Part shown: piece after piece, positions 15,068 through 23,243 of the stretch
Layout: each line of letters opens with the position of its first letter
How positions within the stretch are numbered: position 1 is the first letter of the stretch
NCBI GenBank assembly: GCA_964464375.1
Contig: CAYXFU010000025.1
Coordinates: forward strand, 1-52,778
DNA from: CAIOZA01 sp964464375
Lineage (GTDB): Bacteria; Bacteroidota; Ignavibacteria; Kapaibacteriales; UBA2268
Reading direction: 5' to 3'
Length of the DNA: 52,778 nucleotides
Translations under genes and position numbers: made by a program
Notes under the pieces: generated by a model
What the model was told of the DNA's origin: nothing
Seen by the model: only the letters and a program-made list of their open reading frames with translations
Database searches by the model: none

Positions 15068-18000
15068 ATGAAAAGACTTTTCTTGATTAGTGCAATAATT
15101 ATTATTGGGTTATCAGCTTCTTTAAAGTCGCAACCCGCGCTCGACACACTTGGGAATTTCTGGAATCTTTCATCAGGAACCAGTGTATCTGATATCAGAA
15201 CCGTTTCAATTGATTCGAGTGGATTTATTTACCTCGGTGTTTGGGACATCGGAATCAAACGATCTACCGATGCCGGATCAACATGGATAGATATCACAAA
15301 TAACCTGTCTCATAAAAACATTACAGCAATTGAATTTGATTCGACAGGTAAAATATACGTTGCCACTTATGGAGGCGGTATCTTTGTATCAGTAAATAAC
15401 GGTAATAACTGGAGTCCTGTCAGCAATGGCATACTTGATCAAAGAATCACATCTCTAAAAATCAAACGTGGTGGACCGATGATTGCCGGGACTAAAAGTC
15501 AGGGTATTTATCGCTCACTCGATGGCGGTCAGTCCTGGACTCAAGTGAATACAGGATTAAATATTTGGGAAATAACTGCACTTCACATATCCAGAAATGG
15601 TTTTATTCTTGCCGGTACTTCAAGTTGGGGAGTTTACAGATCAGAGGATCAGGGAATTACATGGAAACGCTCCAATGGAAGTTTAACAAATAAAAATGTT
15701 ACTTCATTTGCTCAGAACAGTATTGGAGAAATTATATGCGGTACTCTCGGCGGTGGTGTCAATTTTTCTGTTGATAACGGTGCCTCTTGGTCAGAATTTT
15801 TGAAGAGCGATAAATGTGTGAATGTAACTAGTGTTGTTTGGGCATCAAATACATCTCCGATTGCCGGTCTGAATGATAAAGGTATCGTTAAATACGATGA
15901 CAGAATTATGGATGACTGGATACTTACAAGTTTCAGATTGAGCGGAGTTCCTTCGATGGCAAAAAGTTCAAATGGCACTTTATGGGCAGCATTGCCTTTT
16001 TATGGATTATATAAGAGCACAAATCTGGGATCAAACTGGACCGTTTCTTATGGTGCAGCACCTATGGGTGCTACGGCAAAAACATTCGCTTTCAAAAACG
16101 GCATTGTATTGTCAACAACTGATGCCGGAGGCTTACAGCGTTCAACCGACAATGGTATAAGCTGGATTTCGGGCGGTATGTCTGGATTAGGTATCTCTGC
16201 CGCGGCGCTCGACTCGCTAGGGAATCTATTACTTGCAACATACACTAAGACAGGCGCATCTGCTGGTACTCTCTATAAATCATCAGATGGTGGCGCAAAT
16301 TGGACATCCATTTTTTCTAAGAGAGACACAATAATTACAGCAATAGCAGTTAACCCCCAAGGGATTCTTTTCACAGCATTAAAATTTCCTCCGAAAGATC
16401 CAAAAAATCCTGACGCTATTACATCAGAATTATATATGTCAAGTGATAGTGGAATAAATTGGAATCATATTGTTGCTACTGCCGATATCGACGGTTTTAA
16501 ATTCATTGGAATTAATCTGAATGGTGACGTTTACATTTTTCAGAAATGGGGATTATATCGTTCAATCAACAATGGAACTGACTGGGTATGGGTTTTTTCA
16601 TCTGAAACAGCCGTAGTCTCCTCTATAGGATTCTCCTCAACAAGAGCTATTTATGCCGGAACAAATCTTGGTATTTTTAAATCTGCTGATCACGGAGTAA
16701 ACTGGACCACCTATGATTTTGGAATGACATATCCCAATGTCTCTTATGTGATTGTTTCTCCATTCAACCAAATATTTGCTGCTTTGTCTTATTCAGGCGG
16801 AATCGTTGTTAGTAATGATGCAGGTCGTAGTTGGCAATTCTTGAACAGAGGAACTACCGCAGCTCCTGTGCAAACTTTCTCTCAAAGCAGAGACGGATTC
16901 TTATTCTTCACTACTTCGGCTATTTTCAGGGCAATTGAACCTAATTCTCTTCCGGCTCCGGCTCAACAAACACCAGCTCACAATGCCGAAGGTGTTAGCT
17001 TATTCGCTACCTTTACATGGGATGTTGCACCTAAAGCAGATATGTATGAATTTCAGGTATCAACCGATCCTGACTTCTATAGTATAAAGGATTATACCAC
17101 AACAGGTGCTACAAGTTATACATTAAAGTATAAGCTTGAAAGCAGTTCACTCCATTATTGGAGAGTTCGCTCCAGATCTAATAATTCGCTTGGTGCATGG
17201 TCACCGGTAAGGGTTTTTGTTTCAATTTTGGATAAACCGGAATTGATTGATCCACCTAACAATAGTGGAAGCATCACTACTCTGGGTCCAATTCTACGCT
17301 GGCATAAACTTAAAGGTTCAAGTGTTTATACTGTGCAGGTATCAATAGATCCGGCATTCAGTACAACTATTTACTCAAAAGATATTGCGACAGATACAGT
17401 TGCTAAGACTGGCAATCTTCAGCTATACACCAAGTATTATTGGAGAGTTGCAGGAAAATCATCCAAAGCTCAGGGACCTTGGTCAGATGTTTGGATGTTC
17501 ACTACAAAACTAAAACCTGTTACTCTTAAGAGTCCGGCTAACGCTACCACTGGTTTGCCCAATCAGGTGCTTATGATATGGAATCTATCTGATGGAGCCA
17601 ATAAGTATGAAGTTCAGATTGCTAGGGACTCTTTATTCTCTCAAATGGTATTCGAAGGATTAGCTGATAAAAACGACAGACATCTATCCAAAATTCTCGA
17701 AAACTTCACAAAGTACTGGTGGAGAATCAAAGCATTGGACGATATTGGATCGAGTGACTGGTCTGTTGCGTGGTCATTTACAACTGTTATCGCCGCACCT
17801 GAGCTGATTTCACCTGAAGATGCTTCAAAAGATGCCAGCATTGCTACTACGTTTAGGTGGAAAGACTACAATGCCGCTTCGAACTACCACATTCAGGTTG
17901 CTCTGGACAACAGCTTCACTGAATTAATTCTTAATGACTCAACTCTTTTAGTAAATAAAATTGATGTAGAAAAACTTGATTTCTTTACAAAATACAGATG

Positions 18001-18634
18001 GAGAGTCAGGCTTTACAGTAGCAGTACTCCGGGCTTGTGGTCAACTATTTGGTCGTTTTCAACGGGTATAGCTCAGGTCAAACTGGTTTCACCCGATAAT
18101 AATGCTATCGATATGCCATTGGATATGACTTTCATTTGGGATGCCGTCAAAGGTGCCGATACTTATGTTTTCCAGCTTTCTAAAAACATAGACTTTTCAC
18201 CAGTCTTAACAGAATCTGAAGTTTCTGATACTAAAAAGGAAATACCTGCCTTAGATCCTTTAACTAAGTATTATTTCCGCGTGAAAGCCAAATATGCCGA
18301 CGGAGAAGGTGAATTGTCAGAAATTAGAAGCTTCACGACTAAAATGAGTAGTGGATTAACTGATGCAATTCCGGGAATGTCCGACTTATTCTTGTATCCA
18401 AATCCATTCTCAGAGAATCTGTCTGTCAGTTTCTCTTTGGAAAATGATGCTAATGTAACAATCGAAATCCTTGACATGAAAGGTGTTTCGGTTTACAGAT
18501 CAGATTATGGCATTATTACTTCTGGCAATCAAATGCTTAGTATTTCTCCTGCAGGTTTGACTCAGGGATCATATACGTTGAATCTAATGATAAACGGAAA
18601 ATCAATCACAAGGATGATTAATCTGGTAAAATAG
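15068..18634 (+). CDS. Large secreted BNR/Fn3-like protein with T9SS domain
   Basis: The start is placed at ATG 15068 because MKRLFLISAIIIIGLSASLKS then forms a standard signal peptide cut before QPAL; an upstream in-frame ATG at 15041 adds nine residues. The 1188-residue product has a BNR propeller region with Asp-boxes (STDAGSTW, SLDGGQSW, STDNGISW, SSDGGANW; about 30-620), then five fibronectin type III-like modules starting near residues 628, 721, 815, 907 and 1001 (each with a YxVQV or FQLS strand and a YYWRV-type strand), and a T9SS type A sorting domain (about 1105-1188, LYPNPFSENLSVSF). It is probably a surface or secreted binding protein. A strong terminator follows. No catalytic motif was seen. 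Confidence 0.92.
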   Translation: MKRLFLISAIIIIGLSASLKSQPALDTLGNFWNLSSGTSVSDIRTVSIDSSGFIYLGVWDIGIKRSTDAGSTWIDITNNLSHKNITAIEFDSTGKIYVATYGGGIFVSVNNGNNWSPVSNGILDQRITSLKIKRGGPMIAGTKSQGIYRSLDGGQSWTQVNTGLNIWEITALHISRNGFILAGTSSWGVYRSEDQGITWKRSNGSLTNKNVTSFAQNSIGEIICGTLGGGVNFSVDNGASWSEFLKSDKCVNVTSVVWASNTSPIAGLNDKGIVKYDDRIMDDWILTSFRLSGVPSMAKSSNGTLWAALPFYGLYKSTNLGSNWTVSYGAAPMGATAKTFAFKNGIVLSTTDAGGLQRSTDNGISWISGGMSGLGISAAALDSLGNLLLATYTKTGASAGTLYKSSDGGANWTSIFSKRDTIITAIAVNPQGILFTALKFPPKDPKNPDAITSELYMSSDSGINWNHIVATADIDGFKFIGINLNGDVYIFQKWGLYRSINNGTDWVWVFSSETAVVSSIGFSSTRAIYAGTNLGIFKSADHGVNWTTYDFGMTYPNVSYVIVSPFNQIFAALSYSGGIVVSNDAGRSWQFLNRGTTAAPVQTFSQSRDGFLFFTTSAIFRAIEPNSLPAPAQQTPAHNAEGVSLFATFTWDVAPKADMYEFQVSTDPDFYSIKDYTTTGATSYTLKYKLESSSLHYWRVRSRSNNSLGAWSPVRVFVSILDKPELIDPPNNSGSITTLGPILRWHKLKGSSVYTVQVSIDPAFSTTIYSKDIATDTVAKTGNLQLYTKYYWRVAGKSSKAQGPWSDVWMFTTKLKPVTLKSPANATTGLPNQVLMIWNLSDGANKYEVQIARDSLFSQMVFEGLADKNDRHLSKILENFTKYWWRIKALDDIGSSDWSVAWSFTTVIAAPELISPEDASKDASIATTFRWKDYNAASNYHIQVALDNSFTELILNDSTLLVNKIDVEKLDFFTKYRWRVRLYSSSTPGLWSTIWSFSTGIAQVKLVSPDNNAIDMPLDMTFIWDAVKGADTYVFQLSKNIDFSPVLTESEVSDTKKEIPALDPLTKYYFRVKAKYADGEGELSEIRSFTTKMSSGLTDAIPGMSDLFLYPNPFSENLSVSFSLENDANVTIEILDMKGVSVYRSDYGIITSGNQMLSISPAGLTQGSYTLNLMINGKSITRMINLVK

Positions 18635-18659
18635 AATGATTTTAATTTTGAAAAAACAA

Positions 18660-18692
18660 GGGCAGTTCTGCGATCAGGACTGCCCTTTGTTT
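18660..18692 (+). terminator. Rho-independent terminator after BNR/Fn3 gene
   Basis: Stem gggcagt (18660-18666) and actgccc (18679-18685), extended by ct/ag pairing in the loop, is followed by tttgtttgtt. It lies 25 bases after the stop codon of the large secreted protein, preceded by an A run. Confidence 0.85.
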
Positions 18693-18858
18693 GTTAATAC
18701 TTTTCATAATTTTAGAATAAGTGTTATATCGATCACAAAATAGCCACATCTTGTTGCAGTGTAACAAATTTTCTCATAAGGAGATACATATTTCGGTTGG
18801 TTTTGTTAGAAATTGTTCTGAAAATTTATTGATCTTAACATGAGCAGACAAATTGTAG

Positions 18859-18878
18859 GGACACGGCGTGCCGTGTCC
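18859..18878. repeat. Intergenic palindrome (ggacacgg family)
   Basis: ggacacggc (18859-18867), gt, gccgtgtcc (18870-18878) is a perfect 9-base inverted repeat much richer in GC than its surroundings. It is flanked by gtagg and gaatccc. It is distinct from the 18660 terminator and has no T run, so it is more likely a dispersed REP-like element. Confidence 0.65.
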
Positions 18879-18923
18879 GAATCCCTGAATTTGAACGAAG
18901 TGGAAATAGAATTGCTCTAGTTT

Positions 18924-19814
18924 TTAATTGTCCTTTATGCAGCGAACAGAACTGCCAGTAGCCTTACTGCATTCGTATCTGAGTATGCTGGAGTAACCGT
19001 AGTCCAGGTTCCTGTACCACGCGGTCGATGTACTCCCCTCCAAAGAAGACCACCAATTACCGAAGTTACCAATATTGCTGAATGTCCCATTGAAGTTGCG
19101 GTAACCGCCCGGGAGAGCGGAAAAGCCACTCTCATTTGTTGCTCCTGTGTTAGGGCTTTGCCAGTGAGATATTCCTGTTTCTTTCATTTTACCACCAGCC
19201 ATAATTTGGTTGCCAAGATATGTCGTTAGTGTTGTCCATTCTTCATCAGTCGGCACATGCCAACCCTCAGGAGCCAATCCACGAGGATCATTCACTGCAT
19301 ACCAATTATATAGTTTTCCATATTTTGAGTAAAACATTGGATCATTGTTAAAGTAACACCAAGCGCCCGTTTCGAGATTTGCCCATTGAACTGAATCTCT
19401 AACCTCTGGAATTGAATCACCATTCCTGTAATGATCTACATCAAGATTACGACACATCCATACTTGAGTGCCAATCTGAATTTCCTGGCAGGTATTCCAA
19501 ACGAATATGATGCTATCAATGTTTTTGATCTTATAATCTTCAATTCCATTTCCAATTGATATTCTTATTATATCAACATCAAATTGAATCTTTTCAATCT
19601 TTCGTATATCGTATTTGTAAATCAACTTTGTATCATCACTATGAATTCGCATTTCAAAAGAAAGATTAGATTTAAAAAAGTTCAAGTTCTCAATTTCGCT
19701 GAGATTATACTGCTTCGAGCTTCCATCCTGAAGATAGAACTTGACAAGAGGCTCTGCTGAATAGAGTTGAGCAGAGAAAAGAATGATGACGACTAATAGA
19801 AGTGCTTTTTTCAT
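18924..19814 (-). CDS. Exported FISUMP-domain protein
   Basis: The 296-residue product has a signal peptide (MKKALLLVVIILFSAQLYS, cut near YSA|EP), a small beta-rich N-terminal domain (about 22-105, VKFYLQDGSSKQYNL), then a Fibrobacter succinogenes major paralogous (FISUMP) domain (about 115-296): GTQVWMCRNLDVDHYRNGD, YGKLYNWYAV, GWHVPTDEEWTTL, GFSALPGGYRN and SVRCIKDN. FISUMP domains occur in many exported proteins of this phylum and their function is not known. No T9SS sorting domain is present. The stump of a second gene with a very similar signal peptide lies at 20516-20596 beyond the transposase. Confidence 0.9.
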   Translation of the reverse strand: MKKALLLVVIILFSAQLYSAEPLVKFYLQDGSSKQYNLSEIENLNFFKSNLSFEMRIHSDDTKLIYKYDIRKIEKIQFDVDIIRISIGNGIEDYKIKNIDSIIFVWNTCQEIQIGTQVWMCRNLDVDHYRNGDSIPEVRDSVQWANLETGAWCYFNNDPMFYSKYGKLYNWYAVNDPRGLAPEGWHVPTDEEWTTLTTYLGNQIMAGGKMKETGISHWQSPNTGATNESGFSALPGGYRNFNGTFSNIGNFGNWWSSLEGSTSTAWYRNLDYGYSSILRYECSKATGSSVRCIKDN

Positions 19815-19886
19815 GTGATTCCTTTCTACATAAATCCAACAATCAAGACAATAATTATTAAGATTTATTTCTCATAACAAATATTA

Positions 19887-20327
19887 TTATTTGGGCATTA
19901 ATGTTTTCTGGTAAAACGTTTTAAATGATTCATATTCTTCAGAAAAAGTATGAAGTCTGTGATGTTCCTTTTGGTTAAAAATATACTTGCAAACTTTGTT
20001 TATATCAGCTTTAGAGACAGAAAAAGCTGAACAGGACTTTTGCCATTGAAATTTGAATCTACATAATTTATTTTCGTTTATGAATTTCTCTGAACTTTTA
20101 GAGACTTTAACTGCTAAACTCTCTTCTGATAAATCCGGTGATCTCGATACAAGAAAATGAACATGTTCGGAATTGGCATATATAGCATAAAGCTGACAAT
20201 TACTATTATTAACAATACCTGTAATATATTTTTCTATTCGTTCTCTATGTTCTTGAATAATCAGAGGTTCACGTTTCAGAGTTATGAAAACAAAATGAGT
20301 ATAGAGATTATTAAATTCTACTTTCAT
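19887..20327 (-). CDS. Y1 (IS200-like / REP-associated) transposase
   Basis: The 146-residue product has the HUH motif HVHFLV (His55, His57) and a catalytic tyrosine helix KYIFNQ (Tyr115, with Gln119 four residues on, as expected for the metal-binding Gln of IS200/IS605 TnpA). The N-terminus NLYTHFVFITLKRE also fits. These enzymes cut and join single-stranded DNA at hairpin ends through a 5'-phosphotyrosine link. All key residues seen are intact. A nested palindrome (20335-20520) begins 8 bases upstream of the start codon and is the likely end or substrate. The element sits where a FISUMP paralogue has been lost. No TnpB accompanies it. Confidence 0.92.
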   Translation of the reverse strand: MKVEFNNLYTHFVFITLKREPLIIQEHRERIEKYITGIVNNSNCQLYAIYANSEHVHFLVSRSPDLSEESLAVKVSKSSEKFINENKLCRFKFQWQKSCSAFSVSKADINKVCKYIFNQKEHHRLHTFSEEYESFKTFYQKTLMPK

Positions 20328-20334
20328 TGTTATT

Positions 20335-20520
20335 AATAAGGTAATAAGGTTTCATAAAAAATGTGATTTGTGTTACTAAGGTTACCCAATATAAATAAGG
20401 TTAGTAAATTTTCAAAATATAATTATTAAAAAATTAGATCTAATCAATATTAACCTTATTTTTTTATTCTAACCTTAGTAACTCTGATACAAAAGAGATA
20501 AAAGACCTTATTACCTTATT
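20335..20520. repeat. Nested concentric inverted repeats beside the transposase
   Basis: Three perfect inverted pairs share one centre near 20427: 20335-20350 / 20505-20520 (16 bases, aataaggtaataaggt), 20372-20383 / 20471-20482 (12 bases, gttactaaggtt) and 20394-20402 / 20452-20460 (9 bases, aataaggtt). A further palindrome, attagatctaat, is at 20433-20444. The variants share a taaggtt core. Folded as single strand, this would be a long stem suitable for a Y1 transposase. Its right edge falls inside a truncated signal-peptide gene, marking an insertion boundary near 20520. Confidence 0.88.
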
Positions 20521-20596
20521 TGACAGTTAATAAATCTACTGAGTAGAGCTTAGCAAAACAAATTATGATGAACAAGACAAGAAGTGCTTTTTTCAT
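20516..20596 (-). pseudogene. Truncated N-terminus of a FISUMP-like paralogue
   Basis: On the minus strand from ATG 20594-20596 the sequence reads MKKALLVLFIIICFAKLYSV, closely matching the signal peptide of the FISUMP gene at 18924-19814 (MKKALLLVVIILFSAQLYSA). The frame then runs into the terminal inverted repeat (20505-20520) and stops after 26 residues. The rest of the paralogue is not visible, so the insertion was accompanied by deletion or by recombination between tandem copies. Confidence 0.75.
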
Positions 20597-20754
20597 GATA
20601 TTGCCTTTACAATTATTATGATTGTATTATTCGATACAAATATAATGACTTTATTTGGATATATAAAGAAATAAAGGCAGCCTCAATTTCTTTTTAGAAT
20701 ATTTCTCCATTTTTTCTTAATTTTAGTTTTTCCCACTCACAGATAATTATTCTT

Positions 20755-22185
20755 ATGTCTGAACAGAAACAATTTGTTCGTGCTCTAACTCTGATGGATT
20801 CGACTGCAATCGTTATCGGATCGATGATTGGATCGGGTATTTTCATCGTTAGTGCCGATATGTCGCGTCTTCTTGGCTCACCCGGCTGGCTGATAATTGC
20901 CTGGCTGATTACGGGAGCCATGACTCTGATAGCGGCTCTCAGCTATGGTGAACTTGCCGGAATGATGCCCAAAGCCGGAGGACAGTACGTCTATCTGCGC
21001 GAGGCTTTCAATCCGCTGACAGGATTTCTGTATGGCTGGACTATGTTCATGGTTATCCAGACGGGAACTATCGCCGCTGTGGCAATGGCTTTCGCAAAGT
21101 TTACGGGCGTGCTGATACCATGGTTTTCGCCGGATAATTATCTTTTTAAATTTGCTTTTATAAAAGTCAACACTCTTCAACTGCTTGGAATTAGCTCGAT
21201 TATCTTAATCACATTTATAAATCTTAAAGGAATTAAACTCGGCAAAATCGTTCAGAATTCTTTTACCTTTACGAAAATTGCCGCTCTCGCTGGAGTTCTT
21301 CTGGCTGGATTCATTCTCGTTAAACCATTCCAGGCTTGGTCTGTAAACACAAACTACTTCTGGGATGCCGTTACAACTTCGGGCACTCCGATTACCGGGT
21401 TGGCTCTGATTGCTGCAATCGGTACTGCAATGGTCGGCTCGGTCTTTTCCTCCGATGCCTGGAATAATATAACATTCACTGCCGGTGAAGTGATTAATCC
21501 TAAGCGGAACATACCCTTGAGTCTCTTCTTCGGAACATTGATCGTAACGGTTATCTACATTTCCGTCAACTTCGTTTACCTTAACATACTTCCGTTGCGT
21601 GGCATCGAGAGCGGAGCAGGAGTGATCGAAAAAGGAATTCAATATGCATCGCAGGATAGAGTTGGTACAGCGGCACTGCAAGCATTGATGGGAGGTTCCG
21701 GTGCTGTATTGATGGCTATTTTCATTATGATTTCAACCTTTGGCTGTAATAACGGACTGATCCTCGCAGGATCGAGAATATACTATGCTATGGCTCTGGA
21801 CGGATTGTTCTTCAAAAGTTCTGCTAAGCTGAACAGCAAAGGAGTTCCTGCAAAATCTATGATATTCCAGGCGATTTGGTGCTCGCTGCTGTGTTTGTCG
21901 GGAACTTACGGCGATCTGCTTGACTATGTCGTGTTTGCTGCACTTCTGTTCTATATAATGACCATCAGCGGAATATTTATTCTAAGACGCAAACAGCCTG
22001 ACACTGAGCGTCCCTATAAGGCTTTTGGCTATCCGTTCCTCCCGGCATTGTATATTATTTTGGCTTCAGTTATGATGATCGTGCTGCTTATCTATAAGCC
22101 TTTATACACTTGGCCCGGGCTTATAATTGTTCTACTCGGTCTTCCGGTATATTATGTCTGGATAAAAATGGGGAATAAGGAGTAG
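20755..22185 (+). CDS. APC-superfamily amino acid permease
   Basis: The 476-residue product has about twelve membrane segments and the APC hallmark near the N-terminus: STAIVIGSMIGSGIFIV (unwound helix 1), followed by SYGELAGMMPKAGGQYVYL. The C-terminus has FILRRKQPDTERPYKAFGYP, typical of the LAT/APC group. It would move amino acids across the inner membrane by exchange or cation symport; the substrate cannot be read from the sequence. The gene is more GC-rich than its neighbours, like uvrA and dnaK, as housekeeping genes often are. It is preceded by the FISUMP stump and followed by the PIN module region. Confidence 0.93.
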   Translation: MSEQKQFVRALTLMDSTAIVIGSMIGSGIFIVSADMSRLLGSPGWLIIAWLITGAMTLIAALSYGELAGMMPKAGGQYVYLREAFNPLTGFLYGWTMFMVIQTGTIAAVAMAFAKFTGVLIPWFSPDNYLFKFAFIKVNTLQLLGISSIILITFINLKGIKLGKIVQNSFTFTKIAALAGVLLAGFILVKPFQAWSVNTNYFWDAVTTSGTPITGLALIAAIGTAMVGSVFSSDAWNNITFTAGEVINPKRNIPLSLFFGTLIVTVIYISVNFVYLNILPLRGIESGAGVIEKGIQYASQDRVGTAALQALMGGSGAVLMAIFIMISTFGCNNGLILAGSRIYYAMALDGLFFKSSAKLNSKGVPAKSMIFQAIWCSLLCLSGTYGDLLDYVVFAALLFYIMTISGIFILRRKQPDTERPYKAFGYPFLPALYIILASVMMIVLLIYKPLYTWPGLIIVLLGLPVYYVWIKMGNKE

Positions 22186-22213
22186 AATATGATTAGTTGA
22201 TGCCATTGAAAAA

Positions 22214-22270
22214 TTACATCGCCTTCATGATTTCTAGAATCATCAGCAGAGAACTTTTTATGTGTCTAAT
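22214..22270 (-). pseudogene. 3' remnant of an unidentified gene (copy 1)
   Basis: On the minus strand the reading ends KSSLLMILEIMKAM and a TAA stop at 22214-22216. This matches the end of the longer remnant at 23088-23198 (KSSVRMILEFIKAM), about 80 percent identical in DNA over roughly 48 bases. Only the last 18 or so codons remain. The family is not recognised. Confidence 0.5.
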
Positions 22271-22356
22271 AAATTAAAATTTCTTTTTATGAGTCTAGTA
22301 TTACTAATCTTATTCAATTACATTTTGAAGATTCTTAAAACTATTTCGATTAATAA

Positions 22357-22827
22357 ATGCATAAGCAAAGAGTATATATTGATACATCCGTTATTGGTGG
22401 TTGCTTTGATGAAGAATTTGAGGAATGGTCAAATAGACTATTTGATGCATTTATTCTGGGAAGTAAAGTAGCTGTTTTATCCGATTTAACCTCTGATGAA
22501 TTGGCTAGAGCACCAGAATATATTCGGAAGAGAATAGATGATATTCCTATTCAAAATAGAGAAATTTTGTTAAGGAATAGTGAAACTGAGTTCTTAGCAG
22601 AAAAGTATATTGAATTCAAGGTTATATCTGAGAAATTTTTTGACGATGCTACTCATATTGCATTAAGTACTGTAAACAATGTTGATGTTTTAGTGAGTTG
22701 GAATTTCAAACACATGGTAAACTTAACAAGAATTTTAAAGTACAATTCAATTAATTTAATGTTTGGTTATAAAGCATTAGAAATTCGAAATCCAAAGGAG
22801 ATTTTAGACAATGAAGAAGAAATTTGA
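22357..22827 (+). CDS. PIN-domain ribonuclease toxin
   Basis: The 156-residue product begins MHKQRVYIDTSVIGGCFDEEF, with the first catalytic Asp at residue 9, and has further acidic residues in LTSDELARAPE and KFFDDATHIALS, then VLVSWNFKHMVN. This is the PIN (VapC-like) arrangement for a metal-dependent RNase. The next gene overlaps its end by 17 bases, so toxin comes before antitoxin. A paralogous module in the same order lies at 48288-48916. The module is flanked on both sides by homologous gene remnants (22214 and 23088). The RNA target is unknown. Confidence 0.85.
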   Translation: MHKQRVYIDTSVIGGCFDEEFEEWSNRLFDAFILGSKVAVLSDLTSDELARAPEYIRKRIDDIPIQNREILLRNSETEFLAEKYIEFKVISEKFFDDATHIALSTVNNVDVLVSWNFKHMVNLTRILKYNSINLMFGYKALEIRNPKEILDNEEEI

Positions 22828-22990
22828 TTGCGTTGAATTGCAAAGAAATATTAGAGAACAATTTTGGATTGAAGCAGGTTGTAATATTGATGGTCTCGTA
22901 AAACTTCATAATGAAAGAATTAAGGACAATCAATTAGTTAAAGATCTTCTCAAAAATAAAGTTCAAAAAAAGCAGTTAGATCCTGCATAA
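22811..22990 (+). CDS. Small antitoxin partner of PIN toxin
   Basis: The 59-residue product starts MKKKFDCVELQRNIREQFW and ends KVQKKQLDPA. Its beginning resembles the partner of the second PIN gene (FDTVKMKQEIQDKLNKE at 48461), with the shared pattern F-D-x-V-x-x-x-x-x-I, which suits a small antitoxin. Its ATG lies inside the PIN gene, giving a 17-base overlap and likely translational coupling. The function is inferred from pairing and from the matching arrangement at the second locus. Confidence 0.7.
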   Translation: MKKKFDCVELQRNIREQFWIEAGCNIDGLVKLHNERIKDNQLVKDLLKNKVQKKQLDPA

Positions 22991-23032
22991 ATTGTCTAAG
23001 CTCTATTATCTCATTAACTATTATTATTCAGG

Positions 23033-23080
23033 TCAAGCAAGGATGCTTAACCTACGGGTAGGACATTCATCCCTGCTTGT
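23033..23080. repeat. Intergenic palindrome (caagcaaggatg family)
   Basis: caagcaaggatg (23034-23045) pairs with catccctgcttg (23068-23079) with one mismatch, and an inner cctac/gtagg pair encloses the tip. It ends 8 bases before the stop of the gene remnant at 23088. Its GC content is higher than its surroundings. Confidence 0.7.
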
Positions 23081-23087
23081 CCCAAAG

Positions 23088-23198
23088 TTACATTGCCTTA
23101 ATGAATTCAAGAATCATCCGAACAGAACTTTTCAGCTGTTCGATCGTCTCGTTGTTTTCGATATTGAAATCAGTCCAATGAACTTTCTGATCGGATCT
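23088..23198 (-). pseudogene. 3' remnant of an unidentified gene (copy 2)
   Basis: On the minus strand 36 codons remain (RSDQKVHWTDFNIENNETIE, then QLKSSVRMILEFIKAM and stop). Upstream the frame is closed by a TGA within a short sequence, tgacttttcacacagtct (23198-23215), which also occurs as an arm of the large inverted repeat at 41650-41777. The gene was therefore cut at a repeat. The 3' end matches the remnant at 22214-22270, on the other side of the PIN module. I cannot name the family. Confidence 0.55.
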
Positions 23199-23243
23199 GA
23201 CTTTTCACACAGTCTTTTCGCGGGTATGATCTCTGTTCCGGGT

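Noticed and set aside
21205..21681. 158-residue reading frame antisense to the amino acid permease
   Set aside because: It lies wholly inside a well-conserved permease gene, has no start context, and its composition reflects the opposite strand.
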